This document shows, one piece after another, positions 55,715 to 64,000 of a stretch of 64,000 nucleotides of DNA. Numbering within the stretch: the stretch's first letter is position 1; every line of letters begins with the position of its first letter. The DNA lies in assembly GCA_031362725.1 (NCBI GenBank), contig JANLTC010000222.1, positions 1-64,000 of the forward strand. Reading direction: 5' to 3'. Origin of the DNA: PR03 sp031362725. GTDB taxonomy: Bacteria; Myxococcota_A; UBA9160; PR03. The position numbers and the translations under genes are program-made. The notes beneath the pieces are model-generated. The model ran no database searches. It was given only the letters and a program-made list of their open reading frames with translations, and was not told the origin of the DNA.

Positions 55715-56620
55715 ATGACCGAATCCCTGCCCCTGCGCCGCATCGGCTCCGTCACCGTGCTCTTCGGCGAGCGCGGGGGCAAGTATCCGCACGGGAACGC
55801 GCTGCTGGTACGCGGCACGGACGAGAGCGTCGTGATCGATCCAGGCCTCGGCATGTTGGCGCGAAGCGATGCGCTCCCGCACGCCGACCGCGTGCTGAAC
55901 AGCCACTGCCACGAAGATCACATCGCGGGCAATCACCTGTTTCCCGGCGCGAGCTGGCACCTGCACGAGGCCGATCTGCCCGGGATCCGCTCGCTCGATG
56001 GGATGATGGCGATCTACGGCTATTCCGAGCCCGTGCAGTCGGCGTTCCGCAAGGTCGTCGCCAGCGAGTTCCACTACGTCGCACGACCCGACGCGCAGGC
56101 GTTTCGCGACGGCACGGTCTTCGACCTCGGCGGGGGCGTGCGCATCCGGGTGCTGCACGCACCGGGGCACACGCGCGGGCACTCGTTCTTCTGGATCGAG
56201 CCCGACGACGTGCTCTATCTGGCCGACGTCGATCTCTCGAGCTTCGGCCCGTACTACGGCGACGCCTGGTCGGACCTCGGCGATTTCGAGCGCACGCTCG
56301 CGACGCTGCGAACGCTCGCGCCGCGCCATTGGGCCACCTTCCATCACATCGGCGTGCTCGATGACCGTGCGGCGTTCCTCGACCGGCTCGATCGCTTCGA
56401 GGCGGTGATCGGCGACCGCGAGCGACGGCTCGTCGCGTACCTCCGCGGGATGCCGCGTTCGCTTGCGGAGATTGCGGCGCATCGCTTCGTCTACCGCCCG
56501 GCGGACCCGATTTCGTTCGCGGATCCGGTCGAGGCACGGTCGATGGCGCAACACCTGGAGCGACTGGTCGCCGCAGGCACGGTCCGTGAGGTCGAAGCGG
56601 GGCGTTTCCTCACCGCTTGA
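55715..56620 (+). CDS. Metallo-beta-lactamase-fold hydrolase
   Basis: The 301-residue protein has the metal motif H64-C-H66-E-D68-H69, H152 in HAPGHTRGH, D171 in LADVDLSS and TFHHIG as the last ligand region. These are the residues that bind two metal ions in MBL-fold hydrolases of the glyoxalase II-like branch. The C-terminal 90 residues form a helical, winged-helix-like tail (RSLAEIAAHRFVYRP), as in some LACTB2-like proteins. The substrate is unknown. ATG 55715 is clear. The histidine kinase gene begins 44 bases downstream. Confidence 0.85.
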   Translation: MTESLPLRRIGSVTVLFGERGGKYPHGNALLVRGTDESVVIDPGLGMLARSDALPHADRVLNSHCHEDHIAGNHLFPGASWHLHEADLPGIRSLDGMMAIYGYSEPVQSAFRKVVASEFHYVARPDAQAFRDGTVFDLGGGVRIRVLHAPGHTRGHSFFWIEPDDVLYLADVDLSSFGPYYGDAWSDLGDFERTLATLRTLAPRHWATFHHIGVLDDRAAFLDRLDRFEAVIGDRERRLVAYLRGMPRSLAEIAAHRFVYRPADPISFADPVEARSMAQHLERLVAAGTVREVEAGRFLTA

Positions 56621-56664
56621 CCCCTCCTCACGCCGATCGCCCCTCGGGCCGATGAGCCCGCGTG

Positions 56665-58467
56665 ATGTTCGGCGCGACGCTCCAGGCGGCCCTGACGCTT
56701 CTCGTCGCCGCGGTGCTGGCCACCTACGTACAGCTCCGCGCGCGGAGCGCGCCGTTGCGCCTGCCGCTGCTGGCGCTGCTCGTCGCGCTGATCGTGTGGT
56801 CGGGTGGCGTGATCTGGCGCTTCGCGGCGACGGACGTCCGAGTCGCGTTCGCCGGGCTCGTCGTCACCTGGATCGGTGTCGCGACGGTCCCACCGCTTTG
56901 GCTGCTGCTGGCGGCTCGTTACGCGAGAATTCGCAGCCTCGAGCAGCGCCCGGCGCTCGCCATCGCGCTGTTCGTACCCTCGCTCTTCGCGCTGCTGGCG
57001 GTCGCAACGACCCGCGAACATCAGCTCTTCTTCCGCGACTTCTCGCCGCGCGGCCTGCCCCAGCGCGGTCCCCTCTTCTACGCGTACCTGGCATTCGCCT
57101 ACCCGATGGTGATCACCGGCATCGTGCTTTTCCTGCGTGATGCGAGACGTATGTGGAGTTCAGATGGCTGGCCGCGTTGTCTGCTGCTGGCGGGCGCCGC
57201 GGTACTTCCGACCGGTGCCAGTTTGTTGTTCATCGCGCGGCTCTGGCCCGTGGCATACGACCCGACGCCGGCAATGCTGGGCTGCTCGCTGGTGATCCTG
57301 ACGTTCGGCGAGTTCCGCTATCACTTGCTTCAAGTCCTCCCGCTCGCGCGCGGCGACGTGATCGACCACCTGCGCGACGGCGTCCTGATTGCCGACGCCG
57401 CGGGTCGTGTGATCGACGCGAACCCCGGCGCGCTCGCGATGCTCGGTTGCAAGATCGGCGCGGTACGCGGCGCGCGCCTGGGCGCACTCCTCGCGCCGCT
57501 CGGCGGGAGCGCGACCCTGATCGAGTCGCTGGGCCAGAGCTTCGAACAGCTGCCACCCGATTCCGGCGCCGCACCGATCGAGTGGTCGACGCGCCAGGAG
57601 CGCCGCATCGAAGTCACCGCGAGGTGTCTGCGGGCGCCGACAGGGGAAGCGCTCGGCCGCTTCGCGGTACTGCGCGATCGAACCGACGAGCGCCGGACCG
57701 AAGCGCTGCTGCGCCAAAGCCAGAAGCTGGAAACGGTCGGAAGCCTGGTGGCGGGCGTCGCCCACGAAGTCAACAACCCGCTCGCGTTCGTGTCGGCGAA
57801 TCTCGGCCAGCTCGAGCGTATGGCCGCCTTCGTGGCGAAGCGACTCTCCGCTCCGGGAGACGACGAGGTCGAAGAACTGGCGGAGATGCCTCAACTCGTC
57901 GCGGAGTGCCAGGACGGCATCGGACGCATCCGTCGCATCGTCGACGCGATGCAGCGCTTCTCGCGCGTGCCGAGCGACGAATTCGTTCCGGTCGACGTGA
58001 ATTGCGTGATCGAGCAGGCGATCCGCCTCGCCGATCTCCACAGCAGTCGGGACGTGCTGGTGCAGGCCTTGCTCGAGCCCGACCTGCCATTCGTACACGG
58101 CTCTGCTTCGCGCCTCGAACAGGTGTTCCTGAACCTGCTGGTGAACGCCAAGCACGCACTCGCGGAGCGACGCGCGGGTCGCATCGAAGTGGCCACACAC
58201 TTCGCCGGGAACGTCGTCGAGGTGAGCGTGCGCGACGACGGACCCGGCGTACCCGCCGCTCTGCGCCATCGCGTATTCGATCCATTCTTCACCACCAAGG
58301 GTCCAGAACGCGGCACCGGCCTCGGGCTCTCGATCGCGTTCGACATCGTCCGCGAGCATGGCGGCGTATTGGAACTGCGCCCCACCACCGACGGCGGCGC
58401 GTGCTTCGTCGCGCATCTGCCGCCGCATGTGGATTGCGACGCCGAGGGCGGAACCTCGCGCTGCTGA
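56665..58467 (+). CDS. Sensor histidine kinase, 7TM-PAS-HisKA type
   Basis: The 600-residue protein has seven hydrophobic helices in the first 225 residues (the histidine-kinase N-terminal 7TM region pattern). A PAS domain (about 230-345; HLRDGVLIADAAGRVIDANPGALAML) and a HisKA domain with AHEVNNPLAFVSANL come next, then an ATPase domain with NLLVNAKHAL, DDGPGVP and GTGLGLSIA. It is a complete orthodox kinase without an adjacent response regulator. ATG 56665 directly follows an in-frame GTG. The rhomboid gene starts 32 bases after its stop. Confidence 0.88.
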   Translation: MFGATLQAALTLLVAAVLATYVQLRARSAPLRLPLLALLVALIVWSGGVIWRFAATDVRVAFAGLVVTWIGVATVPPLWLLLAARYARIRSLEQRPALAIALFVPSLFALLAVATTREHQLFFRDFSPRGLPQRGPLFYAYLAFAYPMVITGIVLFLRDARRMWSSDGWPRCLLLAGAAVLPTGASLLFIARLWPVAYDPTPAMLGCSLVILTFGEFRYHLLQVLPLARGDVIDHLRDGVLIADAAGRVIDANPGALAMLGCKIGAVRGARLGALLAPLGGSATLIESLGQSFEQLPPDSGAAPIEWSTRQERRIEVTARCLRAPTGEALGRFAVLRDRTDERRTEALLRQSQKLETVGSLVAGVAHEVNNPLAFVSANLGQLERMAAFVAKRLSAPGDDEVEELAEMPQLVAECQDGIGRIRRIVDAMQRFSRVPSDEFVPVDVNCVIEQAIRLADLHSSRDVLVQALLEPDLPFVHGSASRLEQVFLNLLVNAKHALAERRAGRIEVATHFAGNVVEVSVRDDGPGVPAALRHRVFDPFFTTKGPERGTGLGLSIAFDIVREHGGVLELRPTTDGGACFVAHLPPHVDCDAEGGTSRC

Positions 58468-58499
58468 CCGGATCGCCTCTGTGCAATCCTCGGTCGGCC

Positions 58500-59387
58500 A
58501 TGGACGAAGCGGACGAACCCGTCGTAGTGCGCGTGTCGCGACGCCGAGCGCAGGTGGACGAGTGGGTGTTGGTGCTCAGCGCCGAGGGCCTCGCGACGGG
58601 TGTGCGCGGGAGCGCGGCGGGCTTCGCACTCGAAGTGGCTGCGCGCGACGCGCCCCACGCGGAGAACGTGTTGGCAGTCTGGCAGCGCGAGAACGAGCGA
58701 GCGCCCGTGCCCGCGGCGCCCGCGCCGATCGACGCCCATGCAGTCATGCACGCGTTCGTCGTCGCGGCCTTCCTGCTTGCGCTGTTCGCCGCGACGGGAC
58801 CCGCGGGCCGATCGGACTCGGCGTTCGGCGCGCGCGGCAGCGCCGAAGCGTCGCGTATCGTCGCGGGCGAGACGTGGCGCGCGCTCACCGCTCTGACGCT
58901 GCATGCCGACTTCGCGCATGTGCTCGGCAACGCGGTGGCCGGGGCGCTGTTCCTCTCCGCGGTGTTCCGCGCGTTCGGCCTCGGCATCGGTGGCGCGCTC
59001 GCACTCGCCGCGGGCGTGCTCGGCAATCTCGCCAACGCAGCGATGCAGGCGCCCTCGCATGCGACGATCGGCGCCTCGACCGCGGTGTTCGGGGCGCTGG
59101 GCCTACTGGTCGGAAACGCGCTCGTGATGCGGCGTGCATCGCTGCGCGGGCAACCCGTGTGGCTACCGATCGGCGCGGCCCTCGCGCTGCTCGCAATGCT
59201 CGGGACCGAGGGCGAACGCGTCGACATCTGGGCGCACGGACTCGGGCTGTTGGCCGGCGTAGCGCTCGGCGCGATCGCGTCGGCGCTGCCGGCAAGGTGG
59301 TTGGCGTCGCGAGTGCTCCAATGGATCGCCGGGGCGAGCGCGCTGATCGCCTTGGTGGTTGCATGGGTGATTGCGCTGCGCGCGTAG
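58500..59387 (+). CDS. Rhomboid-family intramembrane serine protease
   Basis: The 295-residue protein has an N-terminal cytoplasmic domain (residues 1-75) and about six to seven helices. The rhomboid motifs are GETWRALTALTLHADFAHVLGN (123-144; H140 and N144), G191-A-S193-T-A-V-F-G and A-H246-G in the last helices. S193 and H246 form the catalytic dyad. It should cleave membrane-anchored substrates in the inner membrane. The N-terminal domain, with VRVSRRRAQVDEWVLVLSAEG, resembles a short regulatory domain seen in some bacterial rhomboids. ATG 58500 is chosen. It may be co-transcribed with the preceding kinase. Confidence 0.86.
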   Translation: MDEADEPVVVRVSRRRAQVDEWVLVLSAEGLATGVRGSAAGFALEVAARDAPHAENVLAVWQRENERAPVPAAPAPIDAHAVMHAFVVAAFLLALFAATGPAGRSDSAFGARGSAEASRIVAGETWRALTALTLHADFAHVLGNAVAGALFLSAVFRAFGLGIGGALALAAGVLGNLANAAMQAPSHATIGASTAVFGALGLLVGNALVMRRASLRGQPVWLPIGAALALLAMLGTEGERVDIWAHGLGLLAGVALGAIASALPARWLASRVLQWIAGASALIALVVAWVIALRA

Positions 59388-59660
59388 GCAGCGACCCGAT
59401 CCGACTTCGCGTCTCGGGGTTCGCTGGCGCCCGCGCTTCGCTCCATCGGTGCGCGGGCACGCGGAACGCACTGCGTGCGCGCCGCGCGCAGGCAACCCTG
59501 AATCCCTTCGGTCGCCGCGTCGCCGGCGCTGCGTGGGTGGAATCGCTTCGAGCGGTGAGAACGCGGCGCGGCTCGCCCTCTCCCCGCGGAAGTAGCCTGT
59601 CAGCCGCGCCGCTGGGAGCTAGGTTTCGCGTGGATCTTGGGTCGATGAGGGGGAACGCAA

Positions 59661-60836
59661 TTGTCGTGGGACCGTCCGCTCGGCGGGCGCGCGCGGATCG
59701 TCGCGTCCGCCGTCGCTCTCTTGTTCGCGTTGCTGTCTCCAGCCGAACCGACGCGCGCCGCGGACGCCGAGCGGGAAGCGACGCGCGCGACGATGCGCAA
59801 GATCTTTGAAAGCATCCGCGTATTGCTGCCGCTCAGCGCGAGCGAGGAGAAGTTCGCTGCGCCCGAGAACCGCGCCACCGTCGAGCAGGCGCTCCAGGCT
59901 CTCGCCGACAACGCCAGCGCGCTCGCGGCCCATGCGCGCGCCACCGACCCGGCCCGTCGTTACCTCGGCGGATCGCTGGAACATGACGCCCGGGAAGCGC
60001 TCGATCGCTACCGCGCTGCACACTACGAAGGGGCAGCCTTCCAGATCCAGCAAGCGACCGAAAACTGCGTGGCGTGTCACACCAAGCTGCGCAGTCCGGG
60101 CGACTCGCCAGCGGCAAAGCACTTCGTCGATCGCTCGTCGCTCGCGAGCCTGCCACTCGCCGAGCGCGCTCGCCTCGAGGTGGCGACCCGCCAGTTCGAC
60201 GAGGCCGCCACCAGTTACGAGAAGCTGCTCGCGTCGCCGAAGATCCCGCCGAACGAACTACTGACGCCGCTGATCCAGTACCTGACGCTCGAGGTACGCG
60301 TTGCGGGCGACTTCGAACGTCCTGCCAAGACGCTCGCGCGCTTCGCCAAGCGCCCCGACTTGTGGCGACATCTCCGCGTCGACGTCGAAGCGTGGATGCG
60401 CGCGCTGCGCGAACTCGCACCGCTCGGCAGTGGCACGCCCTCGCTCGCCACCGCGCGCGATCTGATCGACCGCGCCCGCGGAATCGCGAAGGTTCCCGCG
60501 GACTACGGACCCCTCATCCACTACGTGGTGGCATCGAGCGTGCTGCAGCGGTACCTCGCAACGACACCGCCCCCCTCCGATCGGGACGCTGCGGAAGCCT
60601 ACTACCTGCTCGGCCTCGCCGAGACCCACATCGGCGACACCTATTGGGTTTCCCAGGCCGACGTCTACCTGGAAACGGCGATCCGGCTGGCGCCCGGCGA
60701 GCCGTTCGCAGAAGACGCGTACCTCGTGCTCGAGGAAGAGACGGTGGCCAGCTACACCGGCTCACAGGGCGAACAACTGCCCGCATCGGTTGCGAAGCAT
60801 CTCGAAACGCTACGCGCATTGGTGGATGCAGAGTAG
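59661..60836 (+). CDS. Periplasmic mono-haem c-type protein with helical repeats
   Basis: The 391-residue protein has a Sec signal peptide (residues 1-33, TRA-AD) and one haem-attachment motif, C136-V-A-C139-H140, at the end of a four-helix region, the position seen in cytochrome c'-like folds. The rest (150-390) is helical, with repeats resembling TPRs (LEVATRQFDEAATSYEKLLA; AAEAYYLLGLAETHIGDTYW). Whether it carries electrons or senses a ligand is unclear. TTG 59661 is inferred from GAGGGGGA upstream; no ATG precedes the signal. The M20 peptidase starts two bases after the stop. Confidence 0.75.
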   Translation: MSWDRPLGGRARIVASAVALLFALLSPAEPTRAADAEREATRATMRKIFESIRVLLPLSASEEKFAAPENRATVEQALQALADNASALAAHARATDPARRYLGGSLEHDAREALDRYRAAHYEGAAFQIQQATENCVACHTKLRSPGDSPAAKHFVDRSSLASLPLAERARLEVATRQFDEAATSYEKLLASPKIPPNELLTPLIQYLTLEVRVAGDFERPAKTLARFAKRPDLWRHLRVDVEAWMRALRELAPLGSGTPSLATARDLIDRARGIAKVPADYGPLIHYVVASSVLQRYLATTPPPSDRDAAEAYYLLGLAETHIGDTYWVSQADVYLETAIRLAPGEPFAEDAYLVLEEETVASYTGSQGEQLPASVAKHLETLRALVDAE

Positions 60837-60838
60837 CG

Positions 60839-62254
60839 ATGCACACGGGCGCCGCGCGCGCACTCGTCGAGGAGAGCTGGGAGTCGTCGATCCTGCCAGC
60901 ACTCGAGCGCTACATCGCGATCCCGGCGAAGTCCCCCGCGTTCGACCCGGAGTGGCAGCAGAACGGGCATCTGGAGCGCGTCGTCGCGCTCGCCGCCGAA
61001 TGGGCGCATTCGCAGCGCATCGACGCACTACAAGTCGAGACCGTGCGGCTGCCCGGCCGAACGCCCGTGCTGCTACTCGAAGTGCCGGGCGACATCGATG
61101 ACACCGTCTTGTTGTACGGGCATCTCGACAAGCAACCCGAGATGACCGGCTGGAGCGACGGACTCGGACCCTTTACACCGGTGCGCCGCGGCGACCGCCT
61201 CTATGGGCGCGGCGGTGCCGACGACGGCTACGCCGTCTTCGCTTCGGTGACGGCCATCCGCGCGCTGCGATCCCAGCGCGCCCGACACGCGCGCTGCATC
61301 GTGTTGATTGAAACCTGCGAGGAAAGCGGCAGCTTCGACCTGCCCTTCTACATCGAGCACCTGCGCGATCGCATCGGCCGCCCGAGCCTCGTCGTGGGTC
61401 TCGACTCCGGCTGCGGCAACTACGAACAGTTGTGGTGCACGACGTCGCTGCGGGGAATTGCGGGGGGAGCACTGCGCGTACGCGTGCTCGACGAAGGCGT
61501 GCACTCGGGCGACGCCGGGGGCGTCGTGCCTTCGAGCTTTCGGATCGCGCGCCACGTGCTCGATCGCGTGGAAGACGCGGCGACCGGCGCGATCCGTCCG
61601 CGCGAGTTCCACGCCGAGATTCCCGCCGAGCGCGCACTGCAGGCGCAAGCCGCCGCGCAGGTGCTGGGCGCGATCCTCCACGAGCGCTTTCCGTTCGCAG
61701 CGGGCACCTCACCCGTCACCCGCGACGGCGCCGCGTTGGTGCTCAATCGAACCTGGCGTCCGGTTCTCGAAGTAACCGGCGCCGATGGGCTGCCTACACT
61801 GCGCAGCGCGGGCAACGTATTGCGCCCGGAGACCACGCTCAAACTGTCGCTGCGGTTGCCGCCGACTCTCGATGCGGCGACGGCCACCCGGCGCCTCGGT
61901 GAGATCCTCTGCGCCGACCCGCCCTACGGCGCCGCGTTGAGCTTTGAAGGCGACGCGGCGGCGCAGGGCTGGAATGCGCCCGAGACGGCAAGCTGGCTCG
62001 GCGAGGCGCTGTCGAGCGCGTCGCGCGACTGGTTCGGCCGCGACGCGGTCGCGATGGGCGAAGGCGGCACGATCCCGTTCATGGCGATGCTCGGCGCACG
62101 CTTTCCGGCGGCGCAGTTCGTCATCACCGGCGTGCTCGGCCCCGGCGCCAACGCGCACGGGCCGAACGAGTTCCTTCACGTACCGACAGCGAAACGCCTC
62201 ACCGGCGCAGTCGCACAGGTGCTCGCGGCGCATGCCGCGTCCCACAGCGGCTAG
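60839..62254 (+). CDS. M20-family metallopeptidase
   Basis: The 471-residue protein has the dizinc pattern of M20 peptidases: H95-L-D97 in LYGHLDKQPE, D128/D129 in GRGGADDGY, E161/E162 in ETCEESGS, D189 in VGLDSGCG, and a final histidine near PNEFLHV. The inserted dimerisation domain lies between about 205 and 370. GHLDKQPE and GGADDGY place it near the dipeptidase/carnosinase-like branch (ArgE/DapE relatives). Substrates are probably di- or short peptides. There is no signal peptide, so it is cytoplasmic, although it is tightly coupled to the periplasmic haem protein. Confidence 0.87.
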   Translation: MHTGAARALVEESWESSILPALERYIAIPAKSPAFDPEWQQNGHLERVVALAAEWAHSQRIDALQVETVRLPGRTPVLLLEVPGDIDDTVLLYGHLDKQPEMTGWSDGLGPFTPVRRGDRLYGRGGADDGYAVFASVTAIRALRSQRARHARCIVLIETCEESGSFDLPFYIEHLRDRIGRPSLVVGLDSGCGNYEQLWCTTSLRGIAGGALRVRVLDEGVHSGDAGGVVPSSFRIARHVLDRVEDAATGAIRPREFHAEIPAERALQAQAAAQVLGAILHERFPFAAGTSPVTRDGAALVLNRTWRPVLEVTGADGLPTLRSAGNVLRPETTLKLSLRLPPTLDAATATRRLGEILCADPPYGAALSFEGDAAAQGWNAPETASWLGEALSSASRDWFGRDAVAMGEGGTIPFMAMLGARFPAAQFVITGVLGPGANAHGPNEFLHVPTAKRLTGAVAQVLAAHAASHSG

Positions 62255-62646
62255 CAGCCGCGACCCAATATTATGTCGTTCGACTGGGCGCGCAGACGAC
62301 TCGCCCCCAGGACGAGATCCCTGCATCGTAGTGGCGGCTACGGCGCGAGGAGCGCAACGCTGACGTGGAGGGACGCGCGCCCAGCCGCGGGGCGAGCGAG
62401 GTCCCGCTCGAGGCGACCGCGGGCACGGGAACACGGCGTCGCGAAGCGCGTGAAGGCCTACCGGCTGGAGCGCGCTGGATCCCCGATCGCGGGCTCGTCG
62501 TCTCCGTGCGCCCGGGTCTCCCGCTCGGACTACGCGGCACCGGCGTCCGTGGGCGCGCCGTGGAGAGCGCGCCTAGACTCGCCTCTGCGCGTTCGCCCCG
62601 GCGGGCGAGCCGATCGGAGCCAGATGCGTTCGCAGTTGCGGGGCCA
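62255..62646. other. 392-base stretch with no supported gene
   Basis: A 6-bp stem-loop GCGGCT-AGC-AGCCGC (62247-62261) straddles the stop of the peptidase gene, without a T-tract. Next comes an AT-rich patch with TATTAT at 62269-62274 that could be a -10 element for a transcript leading to the CheB-CheR gene, but no matching -35 is evident. The remaining sequence contains only low-complexity arginine-rich frames. Confidence 0.4.
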
Positions 62647-64000
62647 ATGGATCCTGCTCTGACGGCGCCCTCGGCCACTTTTCCCGTCGTCGCCATCGGC
62701 GCCTCGGCGGGTGGCCTCGAGGCGTTCACCCAGGTATTGACGCACTTGCCCGCGAGCACGGGCATGGCGTTCGTGCTGGTGCAGCACCTCGATCCTCGGC
62801 ACGAGAGCAAGCTCGGCGAGCTACTGGCACGGGCGACACAGATGAGCGTGGTCGAGGCGCAGCACGGGATGACCGTCGAGCCCAACCACATCTACGTGAT
62901 CGCGCCCAACACCTGTCTCACGATCCATGACGGCGTCCTCGACGTCACGGCCCGTCCTGAGACGCGCGCATTGAATCTGCCGATCGACGCGTTCATGAAG
63001 GCGCTTGCCGCCGACCGGAAGGCAGGCGCGATCGGCGTGATCCTATCGGGCACCGGCTCGGACGGAACGCTCGGGATTGAAGACATCAAGGCCAACGGCG
63101 GCATCACCCTCGCCCAGGACGAGGAGTCTGCGAAGTATTCGAGCATGCCGCAGAGCGCCGTCCGGGGGGGCTGTGTCGACCTCGTCCTCCCTCCCGACGG
63201 CATCGCTCGTGAGCTGGCACGGATCAGCCACCACCCGTACGTGACCACCCCTACCGACGCTCCGATCGAACCCGCGGACGATCCCGAGAGCGCGCAGATC
63301 GAGAAAGTCTTGAGACTGTTGCGAACCGCGATCGGTGTCGATTTCCGGGGCTACCGGGATTCGACGATCAAGCGGCGGATCACGCGGCGCATAGTGTTGC
63401 ACGGCAAATCGAACATGGCGGAGTACGCACAGCTGCTGCAAAGCGATCGCGCCGAGATCGACGCGCTCTACAGCGACCTGCTGATCAACGTCACCAGCTT
63501 CTTTCGAGAGCCCGAGGTCTTCGAGGCCCTCAAGCAGAGCGTCTTTCCCGAGATTCTGAAGACGAAAACAGCAGAGACGCCCATTCGGATCTGGGTGCCG
63601 GGCTGCTCCACCGGGCAGGAGTCCTATTCGCTGGCCATGGCGTTGCTGGAGTTCGTGGAGGAGAGCCCGATCCGCCCGCAGATCCAGATCTTCGCCACCG
63701 ACCTCAGCAGCACCGCTCTGCAGAAAGCACGCGAGGGAGTCTATTCCGAGAACATCGAGGCCGAGGTTTCGCCCGAACGGCTGCGGCGTTTCTTCACGAA
63801 ACACGAGGGCCTCTACCGGGTCACCAAGCCGCTCCGTGATCTGTGTCTCTTCGCCGCCCAGAACGTGGCGGCGGATCCGCCCTTCTCGCGGGTCGACTTG
63901 ATCAGCTGCCGCAACGTGTTGATCTACCTGACTCCCCAGCTACAGCATCGGATCATCCCGACCTTTCACTACGCGTTGCAGCCGGACGGGTTCCTGATTC
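62647..64000 (+). CDS. CheB-CheR fusion chemotaxis-type protein (partial, runs off window)
   Basis: Only the first 451 residues are in the window. An N-terminal CheB methylesterase domain has S20 (GASAGG), H47 (VQHLDPRHESKL) and D139 (SGTGSDGTLG), the catalytic triad. A CheR methyltransferase domain begins near residue 215 with IGVDFRGYRDSTIKRRI and has VPGCSTGQESYSLAM as SAM-binding motif I and DLISCRNVLIYL later. CheB-CheR fusions usually continue with PAS and kinase domains and act in chemotaxis-like or biofilm signalling; the remainder lies beyond the window. ATG 62647 has a weak GGGG upstream. There are no other chemotaxis genes in the window. Confidence 0.9.
   Translation, partial: MDPALTAPSATFPVVAIGASAGGLEAFTQVLTHLPASTGMAFVLVQHLDPRHESKLGELLARATQMSVVEAQHGMTVEPNHIYVIAPNTCLTIHDGVLDVTARPETRALNLPIDAFMKALAADRKAGAIGVILSGTGSDGTLGIEDIKANGGITLAQDEESAKYSSMPQSAVRGGCVDLVLPPDGIARELARISHHPYVTTPTDAPIEPADDPESAQIEKVLRLLRTAIGVDFRGYRDSTIKRRITRRIVLHGKSNMAEYAQLLQSDRAEIDALYSDLLINVTSFFREPEVFEALKQSVFPEILKTKTAETPIRIWVPGCSTGQESYSLAMALLEFVEESPIRPQIQIFATDLSSTALQKAREGVYSENIEAEVSPERLRRFFTKHEGLYRVTKPLRDLCLFAAQNVAADPPFSRVDLISCRNVLIYLTPQLQHRIIPTFHYALQPDGFLI

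Overview
The window is uniformly G+C-rich (roughly two thirds G+C by eye), densely coded on both strands, and full of stop/start overlaps. GTG and TTG starts with good ribosome binding sites are frequent. The gene content (PEP-CTERM protein, three B12-binding radical SAM proteins, TPR glycosyltransferase-like membrane proteins, acyl-CoA enzymes, a ferritin-like diiron protein, two UbiB kinases, an alkyl-DHAP-synthase-like flavoprotein) suggests an aerobic Gram-negative bacterium of the broad deltaproteobacterial assemblage (Myxococcota, Desulfobacterota or Binatota-like). That placement is inference, not proof. I see no tRNA, rRNA, CRISPR array, transposase or phage gene.

Region 0-13 kb is metabolic and housekeeping: a diiron protein, a DksA/TraR zinc-finger protein, a secreted unknown, an N-acyl-D-amino-acid-deacylase-type amidohydrolase followed by a Tat-exported amidohydrolase, a ribbon-helix-helix/zinc-ribbon protein coupled to a UbiB kinase, citrate synthase, a histidine phosphatase, a crotonase with a dienoyl-CoA-isomerase signature, a ribosome-hibernation-like protein and a RecQ-like helicase.

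Region 13-43 kb is an envelope and surface-glycan island. It holds two GT2 glycosyltransferases, two PMT-type (GT39-like) glycosyltransferases, two pairs of TMTC-like membrane proteins with C-terminal TPRs, a fifth TPR glycosyltransferase split by a one-base frameshift, two SAM methyltransferases and an SGNH-like protein. It also holds three cobalamin-binding radical SAM proteins, a GMC oxidoreductase and a Tat-exported small subunit of the kind that partners GMC enzymes. In its middle is one PEP-CTERM surface protein with its own terminator and a sigma-54-like promoter, flanked by TMTC-like genes. The simplest reading is a system that builds a surface glycan or O-glycosylates exported, exosortase-sorted protein; no exosortase is in the window.

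Region 43-64 kb mixes a secreted unknown, a membrane-embedded MutS-family ATPase, a tail-to-tail overlapping histidine kinase/response regulator pair and a second, divergent UbiB kinase. It continues with a glpD / alkyl-DHAP-synthase-like / FGGY-kinase operon, a metallo-beta-lactamase-fold hydrolase, a 7TM-PAS histidine kinase, a rhomboid protease, a c-type haem protein coupled to an M20 peptidase, and the start of a CheB-CheR fusion that runs off the window.
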